64,000 bases of DNA from assembly GCA_030657355.1 (NCBI GenBank), contig CP131056.1:1253501-1317500 (forward strand), given 5' to 3'. A program made the translations under genes and the position numbers. Below are positions 43,965-53,286 of the stretch, one piece after another; within the stretch, counting starts at the first letter, position 1, and each line of letters starts with the position of its first letter. This stretch comes from Radicibacter daui. Lineage in GTDB: Bacteria; Pseudomonadota; Alphaproteobacteria; Radicibacterales; Radicibacteraceae. Under the pieces are notes generated by a model that saw only the letters and a program-made list of their open reading frames with translations, did no database searches and was not told where the DNA came from.

Positions 43965-44846
43965 TTGGCCAGCATCACCGATCAGCGCAGCAGCATTGAC
44001 CCGGAACGGATGGGGCAGGGGGACTTCACCTGTTTCTGGCGCGATTCCCGCTTTGGTGATCTCGAGTGCCTGCGCGCCGAGTTTCACAATCACGTCTATG
44101 CCCCGCATTCCCACGAAACCTTCGTCGTCGGTTTCATTGAGCGTGGGGCCGAGCTGTTTGAATGCCGCGGCGCCTCGCTGGTGGCGACGCCGGGCGATGT
44201 CAGCTTCGTCAATCCGCTGGAAAAGCACGATGGCGCGCCGGGTCCGGAGGGGTACGCCTACCGCATGCTCTACCCCTCGACCGATCTGATGCAGCAACTG
44301 GCCAGCGAGCTGATGGACCGGCCGACGGGCATTCCGTGGTTTCGACAGACGATCGTGCGCGATCCCGAAGCCGCGCGATTGCTGCTTGGCCTGCATGAAA
44401 CGCTGGAGACCAGCGCCGACCTGCTCGCAAGGGACAGTGCGCTTTGCACTGTGATGGCAAAACTGCTGCTGCGCCATGCCGATCTGACGGCCGCCTTGCC
44501 CGCGGTGGGCGGCGAAAAAGGGGCTGTCGGCGCGGCAATGGATTTCATGCGTTCCCATCTGGACCGCTCGCTTGGCCTTGATGAGGTGGCGGCGGCCGCC
44601 GGGCTTGACCGTTTCCGCCTGATCCGCGCATTCCGGCGGGAGACCGGCTTTACGCCCCTTGCCTGGCTCACCAACCAGCGTGTCAACGCTGCCCGCCTGC
44701 TGCTGGGGCAGGGCGAAAGCCCGGCCGATGTCGCAGCCTCGGTCGGCTTTTTCGATCAGGCGCACCTGGGTAAGGCCTTCAAGGCCAGGATCGGGGTGAC
44801 CCCCGGTGCCTATCGCAGCGCCTTTCTGGGCCGGGCAACCGCCTGA
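43965..44846 (+). CDS. AraC-family transcriptional regulator
   Basis: A 293-residue regulator with an N-terminal cupin-like sensing domain (about 25-120; HNHVYAPHSHETFVVGFIERG) and two C-terminal helix-turn-helix motifs (about 195-290; LDEVAAAAGLDRFRLIRAF and PADVAASVGFFDQAHLGKAF). The longest reading starts at TTG 43965; ATG 44010 is the alternative. The azlC-azlD pair lies about 100 bases downstream on the same strand, and this type of AraC regulator is often found with it. It probably controls branched-chain amino-acid export. Confidence 0.88.
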   Translation: MASITDQRSSIDPERMGQGDFTCFWRDSRFGDLECLRAEFHNHVYAPHSHETFVVGFIERGAELFECRGASLVATPGDVSFVNPLEKHDGAPGPEGYAYRMLYPSTDLMQQLASELMDRPTGIPWFRQTIVRDPEAARLLLGLHETLETSADLLARDSALCTVMAKLLLRHADLTAALPAVGGEKGAVGAAMDFMRSHLDRSLGLDEVAAAAGLDRFRLIRAFRRETGFTPLAWLTNQRVNAARLLLGQGESPADVAASVGFFDQAHLGKAFKARIGVTPGAYRSAFLGRATA

Positions 44847-44950
44847 CCCGGCGGGTTTTTGCCCGTTTGCAATCTGGTACAAGACGCCGCACCCGCCACC
44901 CCCTAGATCTGGCAGGCAGATAAAAGCCACCAGGGGTTCGGGTTTTCACC

Positions 44951-45694
44951 ATGACGATGCGGGAGTTGCCGCCGGCCGGCCGCCGGGCGGATTTTTTTGA
45001 CGGGGTGATCGCCGTGCTGCCGCTGCTGGTCGCGGCGGCGCCGTTTGGCCTGCTTGTCGGTGCGCTCGGCGTACAGAAGGGCATGTCCCCGGCCGAGATC
45101 ACCCTCATGAGCCTCACCACCTTTGCCGGCGCCTCGCAGTTCGTGGCGGTGGAGATGTGGACGCAGCCTGTCCCGGTGCTGGGGCTCGCCATTGCCGTCT
45201 TCGTCGTCAATCTGCGCCATGTGCTGATGAGCGCGGCGATTGCGCCGCAGGTTCGCCGCTTCGGCCTGCTGCGTGCGCTGACCGGCCTGTTTTTCCTGAC
45301 CGATGAAAGCTGGGCGCTGGCGCTGCGCCGCGCCAATGCCGGCCACCTCAGCCTTGCCTATTATCTCGGCCTGTGTGCTCCGCTTTACGGCACCTGGTCG
45401 GTCTCAACCGCCATCGGTGCCGTGGTCGGCGGCGTGGTCGACGATCCCGCCCGTTTCGGATTCGATTTCGTCTTCGTTGCCATCATGCTCTGCCTTGCCG
45501 GCGGCTTCTGGCAAGGCAAGCGCTCGGTCCTGCCCTGGCTCGTCAGCGGCGCCGCCGCCATCCTTGCCCATGAATGGCTGCCAGGCGTCTGGTACGTGAT
45601 CATCGGCGCCCTTGCCGGCAGTCTTGTCGGTGCCCTGCAACCCGGCGCCGCCAGACAGGGCCGCCCGCTCGACGCGCAGGAGGCGCTGTCATGA
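44951..45694 (+). CDS. azlC: AzlC-type branched-chain amino-acid exporter, large subunit
   Basis: A 247-residue inner-membrane protein with about eight helices. The family blocks PFGLLVGALGVQKGMSPAE, TTFAGASQFVAVEMW and NLRHVLMSAAIAPQ are present. With the small subunit encoded next it exports valine, leucine or related amino acids. Its TGA stop overlaps the azlD start (ATGA). An AraC regulator gene sits upstream. Confidence 0.9.
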   Translation: MTMRELPPAGRRADFFDGVIAVLPLLVAAAPFGLLVGALGVQKGMSPAEITLMSLTTFAGASQFVAVEMWTQPVPVLGLAIAVFVVNLRHVLMSAAIAPQVRRFGLLRALTGLFFLTDESWALALRRANAGHLSLAYYLGLCAPLYGTWSVSTAIGAVVGGVVDDPARFGFDFVFVAIMLCLAGGFWQGKRSVLPWLVSGAAAILAHEWLPGVWYVIIGALAGSLVGALQPGAARQGRPLDAQEALS

Positions 45695-46008
45695 CCGCCG
45701 ATCTCTTTACCCTCCACCCGACGGCGCTACTGGCACTTTCCGGCATGGCAGCGGGCACTTACCTCACCCGCATCTCCGGCTTCCTGCTGCTGGGGCATCT
45801 GCGCCCGCAGGGGCGGCTGGGAGCGGCGCTCGATGCGCTGCCCGGCGCCGTGCTCATCGCGCTGGTCGCGCCGCAGGTGGCGGCAGGCGGCGTTTTGATG
45901 TGGGTGGCATCGGCGGTTACCATTGTTGCAGCGCGGCGGCTTCCGACGCTTTTGGCCATCGTTGCCGGCGTTGCCACCCTCCTCCTGTTGCGGTGGGTTG
46001 TCGCATGA
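45691..46008 (+). CDS. azlD: AzlD-type branched-chain amino-acid exporter, small subunit
   Basis: A 105-residue protein with three or four membrane helices and the family opening GMAAGTYLTRISGFLLLGHL. The ATG at 45691 overlaps the azlC stop, so the subunits are made together. Length and position are typical. Confidence 0.88.
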   Translation: MTADLFTLHPTALLALSGMAAGTYLTRISGFLLLGHLRPQGRLGAALDALPGAVLIALVAPQVAAGGVLMWVASAVTIVAARRLPTLLAIVAGVATLLLLRWVVA

Positions 46009-46030
46009 ACCGCAATTAATAGTGCGTTTA

Positions 46031-46042
46031 CCAATATATTGG
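46031..46042. promoter_or_regulatory. Perfect 12-base palindrome upstream of a structured leader
   Basis: CCAATATATTGG lies in a short AT-rich stretch after azlD and about 240 bases before the next start codon. It may be an operator for the small gene downstream. Confidence 0.4.
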
Positions 46043-46095
46043 CTTTGCGGCGCAGCAATCCTCCATATATAGTTTTCTGGTGAGGCTCTGGGAAC

Positions 46096-46275
46096 CGCAG
46101 GATACCTGCCGTTTCAAGGCAGGTCCGGCGGGTGGGGGATGCGCCGCCGAGGGGATGCTCAAGGGTTTTCCGGCTTGCCGGAACGCCGATTGCCACGGCT
46201 TGCTTCACCACTCTCCAGCTTGGGCTTTGCCGGGGTGAAATCCTCATCCCCGTCACCTCCTTTTGGGCAAAGGAG
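46096..46275 (+). promoter_or_regulatory. Structured 5' leader with a sequestered ribosome site
   Basis: Several inverted repeats fill this leader. GCAGG-ata-CCTGC (46097-46109) and ACCTGCC...GGCAGGT (46104-46124) share bases, so they exclude each other. TTCCGGC/GCCGGAA follows. Finally CTCCTTT (46257-46263) pairs with AAAGGAG (46269-46275), which is the ribosome site of the next gene. The layout resembles a translational riboregulator of unknown class. Confidence 0.5.
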
Positions 46276-46283
46276 AACCTCGT

Positions 46284-46493
46284 ATGAGCGTTGAGTTCCA
46301 GCTGATGCTCGGTCTGGCGGAAGCCAGACTGGTGTTTGACGCAAGCGTTGCCGCCGGCCGGTCGCCACAGGCTGCGTTCAATTCGGCAGTGGACGCGTTT
46401 GAAGACCATCTGGACGAGGATGTGCTGATCGAGGATGTCGAGGACTTGCTGGTCGAGGCTCTCGAACTGGACGCAGGAGAAACACTTCACTGA
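46284..46493 (+). CDS. Small acidic protein of unknown function
   Basis: A 69-residue helical protein that starts at ATG 46284 behind AAAGGAG. The C-terminal half is strongly acidic (FEDHLDEDVLIEDVEDLLVEALELDAGE). There is no signal peptide or membrane helix. I do not recognise a family. Its ribosome site can be hidden in a hairpin and a terminator follows, so it is an independent unit with likely post-transcriptional control. Confidence 0.55.
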   Translation: MSVEFQLMLGLAEARLVFDASVAAGRSPQAAFNSAVDAFEDHLDEDVLIEDVEDLLVEALELDAGETLH

Positions 46494-46503
46494 ACGCCCC
46501 TTC

Positions 46504-46540
46504 ACAAAGCCGCCCCTCACCGGGCGGCTTTGTTGTTTTA
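46504..46540 (+). terminator. Terminator of the small acidic protein gene
   Basis: AAAGCCGCCC and GGGCGGCTTT form a stem over a 6-base loop, followed by GTTGTTTT. Confidence 0.85.
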
Positions 46541-47071
46541 AGACGTGCGATTGACGCGGCGGCCTTATCGTCGGTGCTCCCGGACGTTTTTATCGTGACC
46601 GAAATCGCGTCGCGTCTTGCCTGATGCGGCCCTGCTGGTTTGCCGCAGCTTTGCCGGGCAAGGGGGCCTTGCGTTCTTTCCCGACCTTCGGGGGCGGCTT
46701 CTCCAGGCATTTCCGAACAACAAGGCTCCGGAAGCGCGGTGATGCTCGTCACCGGCGTGGTCTTTGTGCTGTCGGTATTTCACACGAGTCTTTGCCGGAT
46801 CGTTGCGCGGTGTCAGCCCGCGGTTCCGTACGAAAATCAATAGGATGTAACAAATTCATGTTGTTAGAGCTTGGGCGCAAATAGCTAATTTTTATGACAT
46901 ATATTCTGTAAAAAATTAACTACGGCAAAAATTTGTCAATTATATGGCGCCAAATTGACTTGAGTTTGCCGCGGCATTAAGTGAGATTGATTATCAATGT
47001 CGATGGGGCGCTGTCAGCGATACCCCTACGGTCTCGTTTTGTAAAACCTCAAATTCTGACGAAGGGCCCAA
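46541..47071. other. Intergenic region upstream of the iron-siderophore operon
   Basis: About 530 bases. The first 300 show no coding bias. The segment from about 46850 to 46980 is AT-rich and should contain the receptor promoter. A Fur-like palindrome lies at 46986-46998. Confidence 0.5.
46986..46998. promoter_or_regulatory. Fur-like iron box
   Basis: ATTGAT-T-ATCAAT is a perfect palindrome, and the surrounding GAGATTGATTATCAATGTC matches much of the classical Fur box. It lies 74 bases upstream of a TonB-dependent receptor gene. Confidence 0.65.
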
Positions 47072-49267
47072 ATGGCAACGTTCCTGGGAAGCACTGCTTT
47101 GCCGTTCACCCGACGGATCAGCCCGAGCGCCGGGAAAAAGCGCTGCCTGATCGCGCTTTTGTCCAGTTCAGCTCTCCTGGCGGCGCCGCAGGCACTGGCG
47201 CAGGCAGCGACGGACGATAACGCTGAAGCTGTGGTCCTCAGCCCCGTCGTCGTTACCGACGAGCGGGAGTCTGCGGTTGGGCCGGATACCAGCATCGTTG
47301 CCAAAAACACCCGCACCAGCAGCAAGACCGATACGCCCCTGCTGGATGCGCCGGCTTCGGTTTCCATCGTGACCGAAAAGGAGCTGGAGGAACGCGGCGT
47401 CAAGACCCTCGACCAGGCGCTGTCCTACACGCCGGGCGTCTATACCGACGTCTACGGGTCGGATAACCGCTATGACCATTACCTGATCCGCGGCTTCTAC
47501 AGCACCGGGCTCAGCACCTATCTCGACGGGCTGCCGATGCGCGGCAACAATTTTACCACCGGCCGCATGGAGACATACGGCCTTCAGCGCCTGGAGGTGT
47601 TGAAGGGGGCAAACTCGACCCTGTTCGGTCTTTCCCAGCCCGGCGGCATTGCCAACGCCATCTCGAAGCGTCCGCAGCAGGATCTGAGTTTCGGGGAGGC
47701 CTATACGACGGTCGGCGAAAACAGCCATGTCGAAACCGGAACCGATTTCGGCGCCCCGCTCGATAAGGCTGGCATCTGGAGCTACCGTGTGGTCGGCAAG
47801 TGGCAGGATGCCGAGCAGGGGATCGAGGAAAGCCGCGACGACCGTGTCTATCTTGCGCCATCCCTGCGCTACAGCCCCTCGGTCGATACCGATGTCACTG
47901 TGCTGACCAGCTACAACAAGCGCAATGGCAGCACGTCACACGGCATTCCCTATGGGTCGGGCATCGATCCGGACACCTATCTCGGTGAACCGGATTTTGA
48001 CCGGATGGATACGCTGGAGCGCAATGTCGGCTATGAGGTCCGGCACAATCTCGGCAATGGCTTCGAGCTGCGCCAGAATGCCCGCTTCACCGATCTCGAT
48101 GTGACCTATGATTCCGTTTATGCCGGGTCGTCGGGTGTCTCGGCCGGTCGCTCGGCGCTGGCGATCGATGGCAACGCCAAGCGCTTCGACATCGACAACC
48201 AGCTGCAATATGACCGCAGCTTCAGCATTTTCGACAGCAAGACGCTCGCCGGCCTCAGCTATGAGCACGATGACCTGAGCGAACACCGCCGTGACGGTAC
48301 GCTCGCCGGGATCGACATCGACGATCCCACCTATGTTGGCGTTGGCGGCATCACCTTCACCTCCGACTCCCAGACCGATGCCACCCAGACGATCCGCAGC
48401 AGCTACCTGCAGGAGGAACTGACGGTCGCCAGGCAATGGATCGTGACGCTGGGAGGGCGGTACGACCATGTCGACACCCACTCCTATACGGTGGCCGACT
48501 ATGGTTCGGGCGATACCGTCACCGACGTTTCCGCGATCGATGAAGCATTCACCTCGCGCGCCGGCCTCACTTACAAGGTGACGGACGAGCTGTCCGTCTA
48601 CACCAACTATTCGCAGTCTTTTCAGCCGATGGACGCCAACCGCTCCCTGCTGGTGGGAAGCGCCAAGCCGCAGGAAGGCGAGCAGTACGAGGTCGGCACC
48701 AAATTCGAGCCGGAGGGGCTGGATGCGCTCTTCACCCTCTCGCTCTTCGACCTGACACAGAAGAACGTCGCGCAGTACAATTCGTCCTACACGGCCCAGT
48801 ATCAAGTCGGCGAAATCAATGTCCGCGGCGTGGAGTTCGAGAGCAAGTTCGCCCTCACCGACCGGCTCGATCTCATCGGCTCCTATGCCTACTGGGATGC
48901 CGAGATCAAGGACGATGTGGATACGAGCCTGATCGGCAATCGGCCTGAAACGGTGCCGACCAATGTCGCCTCGCTATGGGCGAGCTATACCGTTCCCGGC
49001 AATGATCCGGTTGGCGATCTGACCTTCGGTTTCGGCGGCCGTTATGTCGACGGGCTCTACGGCGACAATGCCAACACGGTGGAACTGCCGTCGCGGATCG
49101 TGTTTGACGCTGCCGTGACCTACAAGATCACCGAAAACGCCTCCTTCTCCGTCAATGCGACGAACCTTTTCGACCGTGTCTATGTCACGGACGTCGATAC
49201 CTACAGCAACACCGCCTTCTATGGCGACCGCCGCGAGGTTCTGGCGACGCTTCGCTACACCTGGTAA
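47072..49267 (+). CDS. TonB-dependent siderophore receptor
   Basis: A 731-residue outer-membrane receptor. A long signal peptide (about 1-44, ALAQA) precedes a TonB-box-like VVLSPVVVT and the plug domain (about 85-195: TPLLDAPASVSIVTEKELEE, YLIRGFY, RLEVLKGANSTLFG, PGGIAN). The barrel follows and ends in the expected aromatic residue (RYTW). The plug matches the FhuA/FcuA-type receptors of hydroxamate siderophores. It heads a six-gene iron operon behind a Fur-like box. Confidence 0.92.
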   Translation: MATFLGSTALPFTRRISPSAGKKRCLIALLSSSALLAAPQALAQAATDDNAEAVVLSPVVVTDERESAVGPDTSIVAKNTRTSSKTDTPLLDAPASVSIVTEKELEERGVKTLDQALSYTPGVYTDVYGSDNRYDHYLIRGFYSTGLSTYLDGLPMRGNNFTTGRMETYGLQRLEVLKGANSTLFGLSQPGGIANAISKRPQQDLSFGEAYTTVGENSHVETGTDFGAPLDKAGIWSYRVVGKWQDAEQGIEESRDDRVYLAPSLRYSPSVDTDVTVLTSYNKRNGSTSHGIPYGSGIDPDTYLGEPDFDRMDTLERNVGYEVRHNLGNGFELRQNARFTDLDVTYDSVYAGSSGVSAGRSALAIDGNAKRFDIDNQLQYDRSFSIFDSKTLAGLSYEHDDLSEHRRDGTLAGIDIDDPTYVGVGGITFTSDSQTDATQTIRSSYLQEELTVARQWIVTLGGRYDHVDTHSYTVADYGSGDTVTDVSAIDEAFTSRAGLTYKVTDELSVYTNYSQSFQPMDANRSLLVGSAKPQEGEQYEVGTKFEPEGLDALFTLSLFDLTQKNVAQYNSSYTAQYQVGEINVRGVEFESKFALTDRLDLIGSYAYWDAEIKDDVDTSLIGNRPETVPTNVASLWASYTVPGNDPVGDLTFGFGGRYVDGLYGDNANTVELPSRIVFDAAVTYKITENASFSVNATNLFDRVYVTDVDTYSNTAFYGDRREVLATLRYTW

Positions 49268-49276
49268 CGCCCGGAG

Positions 49277-49310
49277 CCCGGGCCGGGGCGTCAATCCCCG
49301 GTCCGGGTTT
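49277..49310 (+). terminator. Intercistronic hairpin after the receptor gene
   Basis: CCCGGGCCGGGG (49277-49288) and CCCCGGTCCGGG (49296-49307) form a 12-base stem with one G-U pair, followed by TTT. It probably reduces read-through to the ABC genes, so more receptor than transporter is made. Confidence 0.65.
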
Positions 49311-49347
49311 CGAGCCTGTCTGTTGTTCTGGAAGGGGAGCGTCGCCG

Positions 49348-50361
49348 ATGACGCCTGTCACCTTCGGCCGCCGCGCCATGCTCGCCGGCCTTTCTGCAGC
49401 GCTGCTTGCGGCCAATGCCCGCCCCCGGCGGGCTTTGGCGCAGGATGCCCCCAGCTTTCCCAACGCGTTCGGAACGACGGTTCTGTCGCGGCCGGTACAG
49501 CGTGTTGTCTCCATCGGCTACACCACCCAGGATGCCCTACTTGCTCTCGGCATCGTGCCGGTCGGCATTCGCGAGTGGTTCGGCGACCAGCCCTATGGGG
49601 TGTGGCCATGGGCCCGCGCCCAGCTTGGCGCAGCGGCGCCTGTTTTGCTCAAGGGCAATATCGGTCTGGAGAAGGTTGCGGTTTTGAAGCCGGACCTCAT
49701 CGTCGCGATCGGCTCCGGCATTAACGCTGCTGAATATGCCGCCCTTTCACGTGTCGCGCCGGTGCTCATGCAGCCGCCGGAAGCACCGGCCTATGGCATG
49801 GCGTGGGATCAGATGGCGCTGCTCATCGGGCGTGCCGTTGGCAAGGCGCAACGGGCAGAAGACCTTGTCGCGGCTGCCCGGCAGCAGTTCGCCGCCCTGC
49901 GGGGCAGCCATCCGGACTGGGTCGGGCGCACCGCTGTGGCCGCCTATCATTATGGCGGGGAGACCGGGGTTTTTGCACCCGCCGATACGCGCGGGCAGTT
50001 TCTCTCCCAGCTGGGTTTCCAGCCTCCTCCCGCCATGAAGCGGCTTGAGGAGGCCGGGGGCTTCTATCACAAGCTTTCGCCGGAAGACCTCTCGGCGCTC
50101 GAGTGCGACCTGCTGGTCTGGGTTTCTTCCTATGACAAGGCGCCGGACCTTGCCGCCCTGCCGATGCGCAAGGCCCTGAAAGCACATCTTGACGGACGCG
50201 AGGTGTTTGCCGGCGATCTGCTGGCCGCCGCCATGTCTTTCGGCAGTATCCTCTCCCTGCCTTTCGCTGCCAGCGAGCTTGAGGCTGACATCTCTGCGGC
50301 AGTTGATGGCGATCCGGAGACACCCGTCGCTTCGGCCGTCCGGGCCGGCCTCGCCCCATGA
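49348..50361 (+). CDS. Iron-siderophore ABC transporter substrate-binding protein
   Basis: A 337-residue periplasmic protein of the FhuD/BtuF-like fold. The N-terminus has a twin-arginine motif (G-R8-R9-A-M) and a hydrophobic stretch, suggesting Tat export. Residues from about 45 (PVQRVVSIGYTTQDALLALGI) begin the first lobe; KPDLIVAIGSGINAAEY and the long central helix follow. It should carry the ferric siderophore from the receptor to the permeases. The stop overlaps the next gene by four bases. Confidence 0.88.
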   Translation: MTPVTFGRRAMLAGLSAALLAANARPRRALAQDAPSFPNAFGTTVLSRPVQRVVSIGYTTQDALLALGIVPVGIREWFGDQPYGVWPWARAQLGAAAPVLLKGNIGLEKVAVLKPDLIVAIGSGINAAEYAALSRVAPVLMQPPEAPAYGMAWDQMALLIGRAVGKAQRAEDLVAAARQQFAALRGSHPDWVGRTAVAAYHYGGETGVFAPADTRGQFLSQLGFQPPPAMKRLEEAGGFYHKLSPEDLSALECDLLVWVSSYDKAPDLAALPMRKALKAHLDGREVFAGDLLAAAMSFGSILSLPFAASELEADISAAVDGDPETPVASAVRAGLAP

Positions 50362-51398
50362 ATTCAGTGCCGCCTTCATCCGCGCCGGCAGGCCGGCGGA
50401 GGCTGCCGGGTACGGGCTTTGTGCTGGTATCGGGCTGCGCCGCCCTGCTCGTTCTTTGCCTGCTCAGCCTTGCCGTAGGCGTACGGTCCGTTCCCCTGCC
50501 TGTCGTTGTGGATGCCCTGACGGCCTATGATGGCCGCCTGCCGGATCACATCGCCGTTCTTGACTATCGCCTGCCACGCACCCTGCTGGGGCTTCTGTGC
50601 GGGGCGGCCTTTGCACTGGCCGGCGCGCTGATTCAGGCAACGACGCGCAACCCGCTGGCCGATCCGGGTTTGCTCGGCGTCAATGCCGGGGCGGCCTTTG
50701 CCGTGACGCTCGCTGTCGGCCTTTTCGGATTTCAGTTGATCAGCCTCCAGCTCTGGTTCGCTTTTGCCGGCGCGGTCGCTGCCGCGCTGCTCGTCTATGC
50801 CATCGGCATGGCGAGCCGGGACGGAGCAACGCCGATCCGGCTCCTGCTCGCCGGTGTTGCCACGACGGCCGTGCTTCACGGTTTCGGCTCAGCCATCGCA
50901 CTCTTCAACCCGCTGGCTTTTGACAGCATGCGGCTCTGGATGCTGGGGGCATTGGCGGGCCGGGACATGGCGACCGTCTCTGCCGCGGCGCCCTTTATTG
51001 CTGCGGGATTGCTCATCGCCCTCTCCATCGCGCCCGCGCTCAACGCGCTGGCGCTGGGCGACAGTCTGGCGCGTGGCCTCGGCACGCGGGTCGTGCGCAC
51101 GCGCCTGCTTGCCGGTCTGGCCATCACTCTCCTGGCCGGGGCGGGAACGGCCGCTGTTGGCCCCATCGGCTTCATCGGTCTCATGACACCCCATGCGGCA
51201 CGCTGGCTGCTCGGGCCGGACCAGCGCCGGATCCTTCCGGGCAGTCTGGTCTTCGGGCCGTGCCTCTTGCTGGCGGCCGATGTGGCCGGGCGTTTGCTGC
51301 TGCAACCGGGCGAACTTGAAGCCGGGGTGGTCACGGCATTTCTGGGGGCCCCCTTGCTGATCGCGCTTGTGCGCCGGCAGAAAGCGAGTGCCCTGTGA
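50358..51398 (+). CDS. Iron-siderophore ABC permease (FecCD family), first
   Basis: A 346-residue protein with about nine or ten helices. The family blocks LPRTLLGLLCGAAFALAGALIQATTRNPLADPGLLGVNAGAA (several motifs in order), GPIGFIGLMTPHAARWLLG and LLAADVAGRLL are present. It pairs with the next permease. The ATG overlaps the upstream stop. Confidence 0.92.
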   Translation: MNSVPPSSAPAGRRRLPGTGFVLVSGCAALLVLCLLSLAVGVRSVPLPVVVDALTAYDGRLPDHIAVLDYRLPRTLLGLLCGAAFALAGALIQATTRNPLADPGLLGVNAGAAFAVTLAVGLFGFQLISLQLWFAFAGAVAAALLVYAIGMASRDGATPIRLLLAGVATTAVLHGFGSAIALFNPLAFDSMRLWMLGALAGRDMATVSAAAPFIAAGLLIALSIAPALNALALGDSLARGLGTRVVRTRLLAGLAITLLAGAGTAAVGPIGFIGLMTPHAARWLLGPDQRRILPGSLVFGPCLLLAADVAGRLLLQPGELEAGVVTAFLGAPLLIALVRRQKASAL

Positions 51399-52444
51399 AC
51401 CGTCTTCAGGATGTCGGCGACGGGTCGGTTGCGCTGGCCATGGCGGGTGGACGGTTGTCCGTCCGGCTCTCCCGCCGCGGGCTGCTGGCCTCTGGCCTCA
51501 TGCTCGCGGCCAGTCTGGTTTTTGTCCTGCTTTCGCTTACCAGCGGCGACTATGCCATCACCCCTGGCGATGTGGTCCGCGTGCTTGCGGGCGGCGGGGA
51601 TGACATGTTGCGGCTGGTGGTACTGGAGTGGCGCTTGCCCCGCGCTTGCCTTGCCGTCGTTCTCGGTATGGCGCTGGGCATCAGCGGTGCCATCTTCCAG
51701 TCGCTGACGCGCAATCCCCTTGGCTCTCCCGATATCATGGGTTTTTCCGTCGGCTCCTATACCGGCGTGCTGATTGTCATGCTGGTTTTTTCCGGCGGAT
51801 ATGCCGAAACGAGCGTTGGCGCGCTGGTGGGGGGGATCGGCACGGCCGCCGCCATCTACCTTCTCACCTGGCGTCGGGGTGTCGATGGCTTCAGGCTGGT
51901 TGTGGTCGGTATCGGTGTGGCTGCCATGTTGTCCGCTGCCAATGTCTGGCTGATCCGCAAGGCGGATTTGCAGGTCGCGATATCGGCGGCTCAATGGGCC
52001 GCCGGTTCGCTCAACGGTCTTGGGCGCGAGCAGCTGGCGGCGACGTCGTTCTGCCTTCTGCTGCTTCTGCCGGCGGTTTTTGTGCTGTCGCGCCCCATGC
52101 GCCAGCTGGAGCTGGGGCAGGCCGTCGCGGTGGCTTCCGGGGTGTTGCCGGAACGCACGCGGCTTTTTCTGGCGCTGGTCGGCGTCGCGCTTGTGGCCGT
52201 GGTAACGGCAACGGCCGGGCCGATCGCCTTCGTGGCCCTGGCGGCACCGCAGCTCGCCCGGCGCCTCTCGCGCTCGGCGGGCGCTCTGCTTCTGCCGTCG
52301 GCGCTGATGGGCGGGCTTCTGTTGGTGATGGCCGATTGGGCTGCGCAGCATGCCCTCGGTTTCCAGCTGCCTGTCGGCATCATGACCTTCAACATCGGCG
52401 GCCTCTATTTTCTGTGGCTGCTTGCCAGCGATGGGCGCAAATGA
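51395..52444 (+). CDS. Iron-siderophore ABC permease (FecCD family), second
   Basis: A 349-residue FecCD permease. It starts at GTG 51395, overlapping the upstream stop (GTGA). Motifs include WRLPRACLAVVLGMALGISG, SLTRNPLGSPDIMGFSVGS and GPIAFVALAAPQLARRLSR. The two permeases are separate genes, as in Fec and Fep systems, not fused as in FhuB. Confidence 0.92.
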   Translation: MNRLQDVGDGSVALAMAGGRLSVRLSRRGLLASGLMLAASLVFVLLSLTSGDYAITPGDVVRVLAGGGDDMLRLVVLEWRLPRACLAVVLGMALGISGAIFQSLTRNPLGSPDIMGFSVGSYTGVLIVMLVFSGGYAETSVGALVGGIGTAAAIYLLTWRRGVDGFRLVVVGIGVAAMLSAANVWLIRKADLQVAISAAQWAAGSLNGLGREQLAATSFCLLLLLPAVFVLSRPMRQLELGQAVAVASGVLPERTRLFLALVGVALVAVVTATAGPIAFVALAAPQLARRLSRSAGALLLPSALMGGLLLVMADWAAQHALGFQLPVGIMTFNIGGLYFLWLLASDGRK

Positions 52445-53286
52445 CCGGGAACAGACTTCAGGCCCATGCCGTGACGCTGCGTTACGGCGAACGAACCGTC
52501 GTGCAGGACCTCTCGGTGACGATCCCGGACGGGTCCTTCACCGTGATCGTCGGGCCGAACGCCTGCGGTAAATCCACCCTGCTCAAGGCCCTCAGTCGGC
52601 TGCTTGCTCCCCGTCAGGGCGAAATCGTGCTGGATGGTGCCAACATAAGAAGCCTGCCGACGAAGGAGGTCGCACGCCGGCTCGGCCTGTTGCCGCAGAC
52701 GCCGCTGGCCCCTGACGGCATAACGGTGGTCGATCTGGTGGCCCGGGGCCGCTATCCGCATCAGTCGCTTTTCCGCCAGTGGTCCGCCACTGACCGGCAG
52801 GCCGTGGCCGAGGCGATGGCTGTCACCGGTATCTCCGATCTTGCCGGCGAGCCGGTGGACCAGCTCTCCGGCGGGCAAAGGCAGCGGGTGTGGATCGCCA
52901 TGGTTCTGGCGCAGGAAACGCCCTTGCTGCTGCTCGATGAGCCGACGACCTTTCTCGATATCGCCCACCAGATCGAACTGCTCGATCTGCTGGCTGGTCT
53001 CAATACGGCAGGGCGCACGGTGGTGGCCGTGCTGCACGACCTCAACCAGGCCTGCCGTTATGCCACCCATCTGATTGCCATGCACAAGGGCACCATCGTC
53101 GCCGAAGGTCCGCCGTCCGTGGCCATTTCGGAAGAGCTTGTTGCCACGGTTTTTGGCCTGCCTGCACTGATCATTCCCGATCCGGTAACCGGCACGCCCC
53201 TGATCGTTCCCCGTAATCCCGTCCGGCGCGGCAGCGGACTGACCGTGCCGGCCGATGTCCTTTCCCAGGATGGCGCACGCCCATGA
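52441..53286 (+). CDS. Iron-siderophore ABC transporter ATPase
   Basis: A 281-residue FepC/FecE-type ATPase. Walker A is G-P-N-A-C-G-K-S-T (38-46), the signature L-S-G-G-Q (142-146), Walker B LLLLDEP (162-168) and the H-loop VLHDLNQA. The ATG overlaps the permease stop. The start of the reductase gene overlaps its end, so all five genes after the receptor form one coupled unit. Confidence 0.93.
   Translation: MTGNRLQAHAVTLRYGERTVVQDLSVTIPDGSFTVIVGPNACGKSTLLKALSRLLAPRQGEIVLDGANIRSLPTKEVARRLGLLPQTPLAPDGITVVDLVARGRYPHQSLFRQWSATDRQAVAEAMAVTGISDLAGEPVDQLSGGQRQRVWIAMVLAQETPLLLLDEPTTFLDIAHQIELLDLLAGLNTAGRTVVAVLHDLNQACRYATHLIAMHKGTIVAEGPPSVAISEELVATVFGLPALIIPDPVTGTPLIVPRNPVRRGSGLTVPADVLSQDGARP

Noticed and set aside
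41559..44930. A 1123-residue open frame antisense to clpA and its flanks
   Set aside because: It mirrors a clear clpA gene. High-GC genes often leave the opposite frame open; the translation has low-complexity Arg/Gly/His-rich composition and no domain.
46081..46130. M-box (ykoK) riboswitch because of GGTGAGGCTC
   Set aside because: Only the opening block resembles the M-box; later conserved blocks are not found, and the downstream gene is not a Mg2+ transporter.
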